From contig NW_004454182.1 of the NCBI RefSeq assembly GCF_000283155.1, positions 8,328,023-8,392,022 of the forward strand: a stretch of DNA of 64,000 nucleotides. The letters are read 5' to 3'. How positions within the stretch are numbered: the stretch's first letter is position 1; each line of letters starts with the position of its first letter. Both the position numbers and the translations under genes were made by a program. This document shows, one piece after another, positions 22,179 through 33,515 of the stretch. The notes below the pieces were generated by a model. That model was given only the letters and a program-made list of their open reading frames with translations. It made no database searches and was not told the DNA's origin. This stretch comes from Ceratotherium simum simum. Its lineage: Eukaryota > Chordata > Mammalia > Perissodactyla > Rhinocerotidae.

Positions 22179-23859
22179 AGAACGCCCACTTCCCAGCTTC
22201 GGTTTCCTTGTAGAGGAAGTGGGTCTTCCCCAAATACCACCCTCCTCAGGGAAGACCAGCCCCCAGCCCACACGCTGTGACTTTACCTCACAGCCTCTCC
22301 AGGACAAGGCATTAGAACACAACGGTCACCTCACATCCCTAAAAAAACTGGGACACTCATGGGGTTGGGGGTGGGATGTGAATGGGGACTGTCCGCTCAC
22401 ACTGTCTTGGTCTCCCGCCCTGTCCCTCTGGATTATGGCATCGCTGGTTCGGCTTTTTCATCACCAGCTGAGGCAAGGGCCGGTGAGAATTTGGACAGGA
22501 GGCATCTTATTCCTCTGCGTCAAGGACATTTAAGTTCTTTGACGGGCAGAAGCATATCTGGGGCAGGAAAGGTGATGTGACATTTGTTCTGCATGAGCAC
22601 AGTCTCCAAAAGTGACAAGACCTTGTCAACAACCGTAGAGAGAACGTATTTCATTGCTAATATGGCTAATACGGCAAAAAGATGTAGAGGAAGCAACAGG
22701 AAGAACGCATCTGGAGCAGGGTGGTCAGGAGCAGATACAGGGGGGCACTTTTTGTACGGTCATTTTCCACCAACCAGCATGCAGTCCCTGCCCTCAAGAC
22801 ATACCGTTAGACCCCAGCCCTGCCTCTCCTGCTGTGTAGAGAAGACTGAATTGATAATAATGGGGGGAAAAGAGGGCAATGGTCTAGAAAACCTTGTGCT
22901 CTGTTAAATGAGTTTCTAAATTATGGCCACAAGAGTATTTTGTGACTCTGTCATCTGCCACAACCTTGTCCCTTAGTGACTCAGCATTTAGTGACAGACC
23001 TTTGAAGGTAAAACAATCAGCTGCAATGTGATTAAATATATATGATATTTTATATACACATTCTCCTGACTTTCATTGCCATCTAAAGATGTTTAATATT
23101 CAAATTGTAGTTATTTTACCAGTAAAATGTGGCATCTTCCGTTTAGCTACATAGTATATAATAAAACGTGATTGGAGAACAGGAAGCTCTGAACCAGCTT
23201 ACAGGACCCATCACGTTCATCAGACACAGGCCACAGGTCAGGGAAATTGAGGGCTGGAAGGGATCTTAGAAAAAGTTTACCAATCTTCTATAAGCTTGCA
23301 GGCAAAAAATGATCGTTAATGCCAAACTTTCTTGAATGTTGTTCAGTCTTCCTCTGATGATTCAGGAGGTGTGTGAGGTCCCCTGTGAGTGCCTCAGAGA
23401 CACCCGGAGAGCACCAGCTGAGGGCTGCAGAAGACACGGGTGGTCAAGCTGAGTCCATATTGACGGACTCTAGAAACTGTTCACATTGGTCTCCGTCCCA
23501 CAGAGGTGGAACATATACTGTGCACAGTATTTGGCTCCATGAACTGAAAATTTTAGTTGAAATTTTAGAGATTAGTAAAAGGACATCCCATCAGCCTTAA
23601 GAAGCAGCTGGTTAATCCTGTCTTTATGATCACTCATTGCCATTTATTACACCTTACACAGAGGTGTTAAGATCTGGTGGGCAGTTCAGACTTGAAATAA
23701 TTCACACAGCTTTTAAAAGGTCTGAATGATTTAAGTGATTTAACCCATCAAAAGAGCTTCAACTACTTCCCAGCCTCCAACAATCTCCAAATCTCTTGCA
23801 GAGCCCGACTGAGCTCTGCTGTGCCATTTGGATTCCATCTTTCCATCTTTCCAACCACC
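22179..23859. other. Unassigned intergenic sequence
   Basis: I see no supported gene. 'ggctggaagggatcttagaa' near 23252 resembles an ancient mammal-wide repeat, unassigned. AT-rich at 23020-23160. Confidence 0.3.
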
Positions 23860-24640
23860 TGGGCTGTCCTCGTGCACCTCGAGCTCGTGTACTTCAACAT
23901 AGGCCTCTTATCTCCCTCAGAAGCACCTGTGCAATCCCCCAATGCAGGAAACTTGGAGTCCTCACTCTTCTTTTGCTCCCCTTCATCCCCAGCCAAGTGG
24001 TCCCCAAGCCCGTAGACCCTGGGTCAGAAATGTCACTCAGGTGCTACTCCCGACTCTATTTCAGGCTTTCCTCCACTTACCCGGCTTGCTGCAACAATAT
24101 AGCAACCGGCCTCCCTGCCCCCAGGCTCCACTCCTTCCACCCTCCACTCTGCCCCAGAGTCGTCTTCTTGAGACCAGTCTGTTCAAAGGCTTCCAAACGA
24201 TGGAATTCAAACTCTCCAGAAGGGCAGACAAAGCCCTTCAGTATCTGGCCTCCAGACTAACGTGGCAGTCCCTTTGCCCACCAGCCCTCATGCTCCCAAC
24301 TCTCCAGCCACACTGAGCTGTGCTTCCAGCCCCGACCACATGCACACGTCACACCTCAGGTTCCCTCTGCCTACCGTGTACCCTTATCCATCTGGTAAAC
24401 TCACTCATCCCTTGAGGCCCTCCTGTGAAGCTTTCCCAACTCCCCTTGCAACCACACCTCTTAGAGCCCTTGTACAATTTTTTGTTTTTGTGCGCGTGTG
24501 TGTGTGTGTGTCTGTCTCCCACTAGAGTCTGAGCTCCTAGGAGGCAGGAAACTCATACCCAGGATGTCACCTGGCACAGAGTGGAAGCCATACACATGGC
24601 CTGGCCTGATAATATCAATTCTCATCAATGCAAATTTGAG
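23860..24640 (+). mobile_element. L2 LINE, plus strand, distal ORF and 3' region
   Basis: 'acttggagtcctcactcttc', 'aatagcaaccggcctccctg'-like order, 'ccagccacactgagctgtgc' and 'ctgtctcccactagagtctg' follow the L2 order from late ORF2 into the 3' end. It contains a short TG run (24493-24511). No intact frame remains. Confidence 0.65.
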
Positions 24641-24744
24641 CAGTTCCGTGATGGTTGAGACAGGGGACGAGAAAAGTGATTCTCTATGAGCACTGAAGAG
24701 GTGTAAGGGTAGTGACCTCTTTCCTTGCCCAAAGAGCCCCTTAA

Positions 24745-24935
24745 TACTGGATACCATTTATTAAGCACTTAGACTAGGAGTCAGATTCTGCACCAAATGC
24801 TTCCTACATTATCTCATTGACTCCTCACTGCAGCTCTGTGAGGATAGTAGTATTACCACATTTTATAGGAAACCAGATTCTGTAGCAAACTGAGCCTCAG
24901 AGAGGCTGTCACTTGCCCAAGGCCCAAAGCCTAGA
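24745..24935 (-). mobile_element. MIR SINE, minus strand
   Basis: 'accatttattaagcacttag', 'attatctcattgactcctca', 'actgagcctcagagaggctg' and 'cacttgcccaaggcccaaag' are a clear MIR in reverse. Confidence 0.75.
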
Positions 24936-25892
24936 CTCTTAGCTACCGCCCTGGTGAAGCAATGGCTCTCGAACCTGTCCTTTTACCTCCAACAGTGGTG
25001 GTGTGGACGCTGCTCAAAGCCAGGTGTCTTTTGGGGAACTTGTTAGAGCTTAAGGATGGCTATGGGAAGGAGAAGGATGCTGGCTGGGTAGGAAATCTCA
25101 GGGAGCTGTTATCACTTGAAACAGCATTCTGATTGGTTGAATGCATTCTTTCCATCTTGGGCTCGATCTGTTGATTACAAAGTGCATTCTAAGTGCCCTC
25201 AAAGTCCACCTACAAAGCAGAGACATCCAGGGCTCTGGTGATCCAGCCAACTGACCAATGATCAAGTACAGACTAGCAGTGAGAGTGTCCTGGGTTGTGG
25301 CTCCCATGAGACCCTAGAAACTGGGCATTACATGATAAAAATGACTTCAGATTGTTTAGGTAGGAACCCATCCAAAAAGACATATACCATCTTGTTTCTC
25401 TGCAGTATCTGCAAAGGGTCCTCCATTGATCTGGCCCAACAGCAGACCCAAGGGTAGGTCTGGGGCAGCTCCTAGCCGGATACATGCCAACTCGCCCTCT
25501 CTCCAGAGGCCCATGCTGCAGTTTAATCATGCTCTGGATCTATTCTGGGCGGCATTCATTTCCCGTGGTGGAAATTAGGTTCCGACAGTGTTCCTTTCAC
25601 ATTAAATCTGTTCATTCCAATTACAGTCAGTCCCTTCAGCTCAGCGATGACACTTCCTCTATATTAAATGGATGGTTCTGTCAGAACACAAAGCCCCTTC
25701 AGAAAGCCCCTCCCTCACCCTCCTCTGCCCCTCCTCAGGAGGCAAGAGAGCATCAGATTTGTTGCTGACTCTTGCCCTTTACTGTCACTCCAAACAGGAT
25801 GTGCAAGGAAGCAGCAGTCTAGATACTGTTTGCTGGCGAGGGGGACACCTAGTGATGAAAGTGACAAAATACAACAATGAGGGGTTAAGAAA
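24936..25892. other. Unassigned intergenic sequence
   Basis: Nothing recognised; the frames at 25484-25926 overlap one another and have no domain. Confidence 0.3.
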
Positions 25893-26232
25893 ATTCTTTT
25901 TTTTTAACAGTTGTTTTGAGGTATGATTGACATAGAAACGTTGAATATGTTTAAGGTGTACAACTTGATGTTTTGATATGTATACATTCTGAAATGATCA
26001 CCAAAATCAAGCTAATTAATATATCTATTGTCTCCACATAGCTACCATCTTCTTTTTGGTTTTGGGTGTGTGTGTGTGTGTGTGTGTGTGTGGTGAGAAG
26101 ACTTACTTTAAGATCTACTCTTAGCAAATTTCAAGTATACAAAACGGTATTGTTAACTATAGTCACCACACTGCACATTAGATCTCAAGGACCTACTCAT
26201 CTTGCAGAAGTGAAACTTTGTACCCTTTGAGG
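25893..26232 (-). mobile_element. L1 3'UTR, minus strand
   Basis: A poly-T start, 'gaggtatgattgacatagaa', 'gttttgatatgtatacattc' and 'ttaactatagtcaccacact' are the reversed L1 3'UTR. It contains a TG microsatellite (26066-26092). Confidence 0.8.
26066..26092. repeat. (TG)n microsatellite
   Basis: About 13 uninterrupted TG units within the L1 3'UTR. Confidence 0.95.
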
Positions 26233-26276
26233 TTAAGAATATTCTTTTTAGTCTTTCATTTTTCTTCATTTAGTTT

Positions 26277-27051
26277 TGTCGATGCAAAATAACCAATAAC
26301 CATTCTATAGATGAGAGAAATAAGGTGAGTTTACTTGAGCCAGAGTGAGGATTATAACCCAGGAATTCCTTAGAAAGTGTTCTGGAGAAGCATGGTTTTC
26401 AGTACAGTCTTATATCTTTTTAGAACAAAGAACAGGCATTAAACACACCCAGGATACATTTTCATCAAAATTTCAAAGAGGTATTCAGTTGCAAATTAGC
26501 AGGTTAACATGACCGTGATGTCAGGAAAGGGACTAATCTGGGTGTTACCAATAGGGCGTTACCAATAGGGCATAGGAGGAGAAGTATGCATTCTTATTTT
26601 AAGAGAGTGCATTCTTTTTTTCAGCACTGAGCTAACATCTGATGGGTCTCCTCCTATTTTTGCTGAGGAAGACCGGCCCTGAGCTAACATCTATTGCCAA
26701 TCCTCCTCCTTTTTTTTTTCCCCCTTTTTCTCCCCAAAGCCCCAGTAGATAGTTGTATGTCATAGTTGCACATCCTTCTAGTTGCTGTATGTGGGACACC
26801 GCCTCAGCATGGCTGGACAAGTGGTGCGTTGGTGTGCGCCCAGGATCCGGACCCGGGCCGCCAGTAGCGGAGCGTGCACACTTAACCACTAAGCCATGGG
26901 GCCGGCCCTAGAGAGTGCATTCTTTAATGGTTAAGCTGATGAACAATGTATGTTTGACAGGCCAAAAGTCAGTCTTTTTTAATTCAAGCCAAATCATTTT
27001 TGAACCTGAATAGTCACCCCATATACCTCCATATGTCAGAATCTCTTGTCA
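26277..27051 (-). repeat. 3' LTR of the provirus, containing an ERE
   Basis: Without the ERE it matches the right-hand LTR over its length, for example 'gtttacttgagccagagtga' and 'acacacccaggatacatttt'. A small internal tandem copy, 'gttaccaatagggc' twice at 26543-26571, is present here but single in the other LTR. Confidence 0.9.
26618..26909 (-). mobile_element. ERE SINE, minus strand, hybrid type, in the 3' LTR
   Basis: Perfect 16-bp target duplications agagagtgcattcttt lie at 26602-26617 and 26910-26925. The body has both the 'gctaacatctattgccaatc' module and the 'agatagttgtatgtcatagt' module and ends at the reversed head 'aagccatggggccggccc'. It postdates the provirus. Confidence 0.95.
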
Positions 27052-27063
27052 TTTTCCCCTTTT
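27052..27063 (-). other. Retroviral polypurine tract
   Basis: On the minus strand AAAAGGGGAAAA directly abuts the 3' LTR, the position and composition of the plus-strand primer of reverse transcription. Confidence 0.85.
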
Positions 27064-27697
27064 GATCAATATTCTTTCAATAGAAAGCATTGCTAATCAA
27101 AATATTGTCCATCGGTGCCAAGGTGGTTGCTGCCTGCCCTGGGACCATCATGTCTCTCGGTGCTAGGCTTTTGTTTCATCAATTTGCCCAGTTATCCACG
27201 TTGGGGAGATATAGTCAGATATAGTGGACAAGCATAGAGGTATATATTAACAGGGGAAGTGTTTCATAAGTTATGTAATTTGTCAATTATTTTTAGATTA
27301 TCACACAAACATTGCACATGTGCTTTTACATGAATTCCTGCAGTTACATTGCTTATAACAATTATAGAACAGGTAATACAATACTTGAAATGATTAGCTT
27401 AAAAATGAGTTCTTAAGCATAGCCTTAATAAGAAAAGGAGATTTGTCCAGAGTTGTAAGATCCATCAACCACCTCAAGTCGCTGAGCAATCATTACCCTA
27501 ACTTGCATGCCAGTCTTACAACACTAAGTAAAGAAAACAATAATCAGTTTGAATATTATGACTAATACAAGAATTTCAAGGAGTAAGAGAAATAGGAATT
27601 GCAATCTGGGTCGCAAATGGAAGCCAATACTGGAAGGGAGCCAACTAAACAAATCAAGACTGGGTGTAGGATCGCTTAAGGCATTCACCTGTTTTTC

Positions 27698-27928
27698 TCA
27701 TGTGCTATAGCAGAGATGATACACTGGAAGATTCATCAGGTATAAAAACACAGCATTCAGTTTGAATGATATATATGTACCACCTTGGGTTGCTGTAAGA
27801 ATATCTAAGGCCATTCTATTTTGAAGGACAGCCTTTCTCATTAAAGACATTTCAGTATCTAATAAGGCTATTCCTGCTTGACTACTATTAAGGGCTTCTG
27901 TATGGCATATGACATCCTCTAGCCCCAA
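27698..27928 (-). pseudogene. Env transmembrane-subunit remnant of the provirus
   Basis: A 76-codon frame contains 'LQNRMALD' at residues 35-42 followed by a Gly-Gly pair (49-50), the conserved immunosuppressive-domain region of gammaretroviral and related TM proteins. The Cys expected just after it is replaced (Tyr52). Residues 1-34 are heptad-like. No fusion peptide, membrane anchor or surface subunit is in frame with it, so it is a fragment. It lies between pol and the 3' LTR, as expected. Confidence 0.75.
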
Positions 27929-28629
27929 AGAAGGAAGAAATATAGCTGCTCAGTGGTCATACCAGTGGAACACTGAATGAGCCCATCTGGCTTTAATGAG
28001 AGGAAGATTGGCAATAGGTGTTAGTTCAGTGTGAATCCTTCCCTGCATCCAAGAGAAACTCGGGGTGCAGTGTTTTAGTCATCCAGGCAGTAGCCAAGGC
28101 CAGAGACTTGTTCCACATGACCATTGAGTTCTATTAGAAGCCACTCAATACCTTTAAAACCAGTCTATTCCAAATCAATCACTTTCTTTAAGTATGATAG
28201 TATTTTGCAACCTTAAATAGAACGATTATAAAATAGGTATACAGTTTAAGCATAACAAAGGTTTAAATGAGGAGATATAAGGTTGGGAATACAGGCCTGG
28301 TCCGGAGTCTTGGGACAGCTGTCTACAACAGATGCTGTCTTCTTCTCATCCTGGTTTGGAGATATTTGCATTGGTCAGTTGAAGTCGGGTATCAGAAATA
28401 GGAACTGAAACCCACTCAGGTGGAGAAGGTTTTTTTAAATGAGAAATGTGAATCTATGAGTCTATGCCTTTTGATTTTGCAGTGCATGAATTGGTGAAAA
28501 GTACCTGATATGGTCCTTTCCAACAGGGCTGCCAAGAGTCTTTTATTTGATGTCTCTTCTGATAAGTAAATTCTCCAGGTTATAGTCCACAATCGTTAAG
28601 GTGTGGGAGCTCTCTGTGAAAAGAATCAG

Positions 28630-29121
28630 CTACCAAACTCTTTTTTTTTTTAAGTGCCTCAATAAGACCTTGACAATAATTAAGATATTTCCTTTAAGCA
28701 AAGTTGGTTCATACATATCTTTGTCTAATTGCATAGGCCATTCAGTTATTATCTCGGAAGGAGACAGCTGATGTTTACCAAAGGGTGTAGATCTAAGATT
28801 AAGGAGCACTAGCAGAAGAGCTTTTGGCCATGAGAGATTAAATGCTTCTGAAAGCTTTGCCAGTTGAGTTTTGACTGTGCTGTTAGTTCTTTCCACCAAT
28901 CCTGAGGATTGGGGATGGTAAGTGCGGTGGAAATGCTGCATTATTGGCCAAATGTTACAAATAAATTTAATTATTTGTCTGGTGAAATAAGTTCCCCAGT
29001 CACTATGTAACTCGGTAGGAATTCCCCAAACAGGTATTATTCCCTCCAATAATAATTTACCTAAAGTCATCACTTTTGTGCAAGGAAACGCCTCAACCCA
29101 ATGTAAGAACACATAGATCAT
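28630..29121 (-). pseudogene. Pol remnant: integrase catalytic core
   Basis: A 163-codon frame matches the retroviral integrase core. 'SDWG' holds the second catalytic Asp (D41) and 'HPQSSGLVERTN' the catalytic Glu (E77), so the D-35-E spacing is preserved. 'WVEAFP' near the start is the gammaretrovirus-type strand after the first Asp, which is not in this frame. The frame ends in a Lys-rich run that reads through a T/A homopolymer, probably a frameshift. Its upstream part is in a separate frame. Confidence 0.85.
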
Positions 29122-29236
29122 TACAAGATATATTTATACCCTTGAGAGGGTAGCATTTGGACAAAGTCCAATTGCCATACCTCAAAGGGTCCCTTGGGAA
29201 GGGGAAAGTGGCCTTGTGATTCATGAAATAGTTTCC

Positions 29237-29689
29237 TTAGATTATATTTTGGGCATATAACACATGAGTGTAGGCTTTATGGGCCACTGTGGGAGAAAGT
29301 TTCCAAAAATATTGTTTTCCCCATAAAATCATATTTTCAGGTGCCCAGTGGGTTAATTGGTGTATATGCTGGAGCAGTGGAAACTGTGCTCCAATAGGTA
29401 CTATGGGTTTCTTATTGGCCCCGAACCACAACTGTGAGGGGATGTCAAAAATTTCCCCTTTTGACTGCCATATCTGTTTCTCTTCTTCCGTGGTGATTTC
29501 TTGAGCCTGCAGAAGGAAATCTTCTACTGGGTTAGCAGAGTTAATAGAAAGTAACAGGCATTCTTGAGGCTGGACAGCATATCCAGTTTGATAATGTCCT
29601 TGCTTATCGTTTAAGTAAGACCCATCTGTAAAGTGAATTAGATAATAGAATGCACTTGCGGTCTTTTCCTCTTGTGATGTTGGAAGCAA
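29237..29689 (-). pseudogene. Pol remnant: RNase H end and integrase N-terminus
   Basis: A 150-codon frame carries 'TDGS' (21-24), the first catalytic Asp motif of RNase H. It then jumps to the integrase N-terminal region, where the two His of the zinc-binding site are visible ('HIHQLTHW', about 108-115) but the expected Cys pair is not. The RNase H domain is therefore internally deleted or frameshifted. It lies directly upstream of the integrase-core frame on the minus strand, separated by about 115 bases with stops. Confidence 0.75.
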
Positions 29690-32474
29690 GGTAGCAGGGT
29701 TAAAATAGTGAATAATATTTACCTATGCAGTATGGCCTAAGAACATTTATCATCATTTACTTGACAATGCTTCCCATGCAGTTTAGCATACCAAACAAGC
29801 CTAATTGGTATCTCCCTATTTATAGGAAGAGAGAACAAATTTCTTTGAGAAGTCCCAGGAGCCCTCTGAAAATTCTCAAAGAAAAAAGTCAAAAAGACTT
29901 CATTTAGGGTATGAATTTGGAGGAGCTTGGTCAAACAAGACCAAGGGGTTGCTGATCTTGTTACTGTGAAACAATGCTTAGTTATCCATTCAATCAAAGT
30001 GACAATAGAAACAGTCAATGGCAAACAGAGCATTGAAACAGTCCAAAAAAAACCTTAATAGAGAGACCTTGTCTTTTGAATATAGGAAATTACCTTAACA
30101 AACCGTAGATCTCTGTCTTTTAGGTAAACTTACTCAAAGGTAAAGAAAAACCTTTTATAACCTCTTTATCAAGAGCAGACTAAGAGTTTAAGAAAATTAT
30201 CCCTTTTAATAGAAAGAGAAAACCAAATTCTAATTTTTGTACTAGCTTACTTCTGATATTAAAACTTATTTACTTAATTAAATTTATTCTAATTGGCCAA
30301 CTTGACCATGCATAAAACTCTTTCCTCAGGGTTCCTCTTCAACAAACCTTCTATAACTTTCTTTGTATGTTCAGAATTTATCCCATGCCTTTCTTTTTTC
30401 CTCCTAGTACTTTGGGACAAATTTATCTTTCTTAACAAACAAAAATTTCCATTCTTTATGCCTTCTTTATGCCTTTTATGCCTTTTATGCCTTTATGCCT
30501 TTATGCCTTCTTTACTGAAAACATATCTCACTTTCTTTGAATACAAACATATTTTCCTTAATTTTTAGTAGCTTTAATCACATTTATTAGAATTTTTAAC
30601 CCTTAGAAAACTTAATTTCTAAGTAAAAATTTAGTAAGCAAGCAATTATGAACTGTCTAATGCTAATTATATTAGCATTCTGTGGCTTGCAAAATTAATA
30701 AATACCTTTTATAATTTCTAAAAACATGTTACTTCATAGTGCACTCTTTTAATAAAATACAAGACATGTTTACTAATAGACCTAAACTCCTTTTAGTTTT
30801 TCTGTAGTAAGAAGCCAAGAATAGGTAAACTTATATTTAATAATTAATGTCTAATATTTTATCTTATTTGAAGATGATATAGATATTTAATGAATTTTTA
30901 TCATTTAAATTAACCTAGCAAAATTTCAAAGTTTCAAGTTACCAAAGAGATTTTGGAAGCTAAAGTATATGCCCCATACACATAATTGTCAAAAAAGTTC
31001 ACACAACACTCATCTTTTTCACATTTATTTAGTTACTTGTTCCCAATAATTATTTGGATTGTCTACAAGACTTCATGAGACATTAGACAAAAGTAGCCAT
31101 CAGTTTAAGTTATTATTTTTGTTAACCAGTTTTGTAATAGAGATAACATCAGCTTATTTGACCAACAAACATAGAATAAAGGCTGCAGGTCTGCATCATC
31201 TCCAATGCTGATAATTCTGAGGACGTGCCTATTTTAATCAAACCAACAAACAAACAAGTTTTTATTTACCAAAGATTATTTCATATCACATTAACTTGAA
31301 AGACGTTTGGGTTGCATTTAGAAATAAATTTTGTAAGTGCTTACTTTAAGCCAATCAAATAGAACTTTTTAGAAATTATAGCATCCAGAGGTAAAATATC
31401 ACACATTTATAACATACATATATAGACACATGCATAAACAGACAGATGCAACAAAGATTTTATAGCCTCTGTTTAAAAAAGTTTTCCTTAGATTTTTGGG
31501 CAAGGGTGCTTTCATAGCAGACTGCATCTGCAAAAACTTCTGTTCCCATTTTTTTTTTTCTTTCAGTCTTAGGATCTGGGATGGGCTAGACATACCCCTT
31601 TTTTAAGCACTTGCACAAGTCTCAGAATGAAGCCAACTGGAGTTGGGAGGGGATGCCACCCATTCAGGAACTGGTTGGGCTTTTTTAGAAGCTCGATTTC
31701 CTGCTTTTCTTTTAGTTTTGTTTTGCTATAAAGCCTGAACAACATCTAAGGACAGTGTAGTGGGTCAGAAGTGTGCTGCTTGTGAGTGTTACTCTCTAAA
31801 GAAAGGTCGTAAACATTCTCTTACGTGCCTTGCTTTTTCCCGCCAGCAGTCTAAGACCACCACGGTGGCTTGGAGCACAGGGGTGACCGACCCTCATATG
31901 TGCTTCCCAGATGGCCTTTATTAATTAATTAATGTGAATGATAGTGAAGTTCCCTATGGGACCATACACATCATGAAGATTTGACCCTCCAACACTCCCA
32001 CTGAGGTTCTCAGTCACCTGAGAACACCTTCCAGCCAGGAGGAGCAATGTCCCTTTTCTTCAGAACTGAACACCTTCAGTCTCTTATTTCTCTATCAAGC
32101 AGTGTGTACAGACTTTATAAACACAATAATTTTCAATTTAAAGCCAAATTAAAAAGGTCAGCCTGGCCCATTAGCTCCAAAGTTCCCCCGAGGCTCCCCT
32201 GGCCTAGGAAATTCCCCCTATGTTTCTCTTTCCTAGGAGTTCCCCCCTAAGTTCCTCTTACCCAAGGTGTGTACTGGTACCCCCTTAAGACACCTAATCT
32301 TAAGGCTTGTAACAGCTCAAATAAACTCTTGACCATTGACTTAAAATAAGGAGGTCCGGGTTTCAGGAGAGCTCACCAGAGTCACCTGAAGAATGCAGTG
32401 ATCCAGTGGGGCTCAAGGGGTCTGAATGCCAGTTCAGTGTAGATTCCAGGTGGTCTCCGGTGGGTTTCTCTGAA
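29690..32474 (-). pseudogene. Proviral leader, gag and RT region, too decayed to translate
   Basis: By position this should hold the leader, gag, protease and reverse transcriptase. I find no frame with a recognisable motif (no YXDD-type RT motif, no Cys-His box). The minus frames at 29737-30033 and 31399-31593 are unrecognised. It is AT-rich and includes a TTTATGCC tandem array (30454-30508). Confidence 0.5.
30454..30508. repeat. Tandem TTTATGCC array, about 6 units
   Basis: Units of 8-11 bases ('ttctttatgcc', 'ttttatgcc', 'tttatgcc') repeat in a row inside the provirus. Confidence 0.9.
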
Positions 32475-32494
32475 ATCCTGCCATGACTATGCCA
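32475..32494 (-). other. Retroviral primer-binding-site candidate (Ser-tRNA-like)
   Basis: Five bases inside the 5' LTR the minus strand reads TGGCATAGTCATGGCAGG, starting with the required TGG. Its complement resembles the 3' end of a mammalian serine tRNA with a two-base insertion. tRNA assignment by eye only. Confidence 0.5.
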
Positions 32495-32499
32495 AGAAA

Positions 32500-32962
32500 T
32501 GTCACCACAAAATAACCAATAACCATTTTAACCATTCTATATATAAGAGAAATAAGGTGAGTTTACTTGAGCCAGAGTGAGGATTATAACCTGGGAAGGC
32601 CTTAGAAAGCATTCCAGAGAAGCATGGTTTTCAGTACAGTCATATCTTTTTAGAACAAATAACATACATTAAACACACCCAGGATACATTTTCATCAAAA
32701 TTTCAAAGAGGTATTCAGTTGCAAATTAGCATGTCAACATGACCATGATGTCAGGAAAGGGACTAATCTGGAGTTACCAATAGGGCATAGGAGGGGAAGT
32801 ATGTATTCTTATTTTAAGAGAGTTCATTCTCTACTTTAATGGTTAAGCAGATGTACAACGTATGTTTGATAGGCCATAAGTCAGTCTTTTTAGTTCAAGC
32901 CGAATCAGTTTTGAACCTGAATAGTTACCCCATATACCTTCATATGTGGGAATCTCTTGTCA
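32500..32962 (-). repeat. 5' LTR of the provirus
   Basis: 463 bp, starting TGtcaccacaaaataacc and ending 'ggaatctcttgtCA' on the + strand. The CCAAT-like 'ttaccaatagggcatagg' and A/T-rich motifs may be old promoter parts. Confidence 0.9.
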
Positions 32963-32999
32963 GTTTTTAGGGTTTGTAATTGTATCATTTAAGATGGAA

Positions 33000-33515
33000 G
33001 GCTACATGAAGCTGAGTACTTGAGTGTTACTGAAATATTCAATAAGAACATGATTACCTTTCAACCTTGTTCCCAGCACAGACATAGATGAAAAGAAGTT
33101 AATCTTGTTAATTTGCTGTTTTCTTTTTTAACCTGAAGGGTGACTCAAGGGCCACAAGGATTTATGAGCTTGTTTTGCAGATGAAAAAGAATGCCTTCAA
33201 GGAAGTTATGATCACCAGATAACCAGCCCCCAGTTGCTGTTGACACCTTGAAGTCAGATTGCCCAAAGGCTTATGTGGAGTGAAAGAAAGAAAGATTTCC
33301 CCTTTGTTTCTCCAAAACTCCTCCTGCCAAGCCCCTTCGCCCCTGCTTTTGTTAAGATGGATTTGAGAGAACCTATCCTCCCACCTTCTCATTTTGGCCC
33401 AATATGAATAAAGCTTTTTTATCTCCAAGCACCTATGTCTCAACAATTGGCTTATTGTGCATCGGACACACAAACCTGAGCTTAAGAGGTTTGGGATCAT
33501 ACAGATCAGAGCCTA
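33000..33515 (+). mobile_element. Probable ERV1-type LTR fragment, plus strand
   Basis: 'ttggcccaatatgaataaag' is a plausible R-region polyadenylation signal (AATAAA). It is followed by U5-like 'tctcaacaattggcttattg' and 'cacacaaacctgagcttaag'. The left boundary is uncertain. It lies just outside the provirus and is unrelated to its LTR. Confidence 0.45.

Larger units (their letters stand above)
26277..32962 (-). mobile_element. Gammaretrovirus-like endogenous provirus (ERV1-type), minus strand, two LTRs, coding-dead
   Basis: Two direct repeats (26277-27051 and 32500-32962) are the LTRs, beginning TG and ending CA on either strand. The flanks GTTT (26273-26276) and GTTT (32963-32966) are the 4-bp target duplication typical of gammaretroviruses. 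On the minus strand the order is 5' LTR (right), a primer-binding-site candidate at about 32494-32475, a long leader/gag region with no recognisable frame, pol remnants (29689-28630), an env transmembrane remnant (27928-27698), a polypurine tract (27063-27052) and the 3' LTR (left). A hand alignment of the LTRs gives about 35-40 mismatches in about 450 positions plus small gaps, so the insertion is old. The reverse transcriptase is not recognisable. An ERE later entered the 3' LTR. Confidence 0.9.

Noticed and set aside
22000..22322. Ser/Pro/Leu-rich and Arg/Glu-rich frames on both strands
   Set aside because: They are translations of the GA/GGGA microsatellite.
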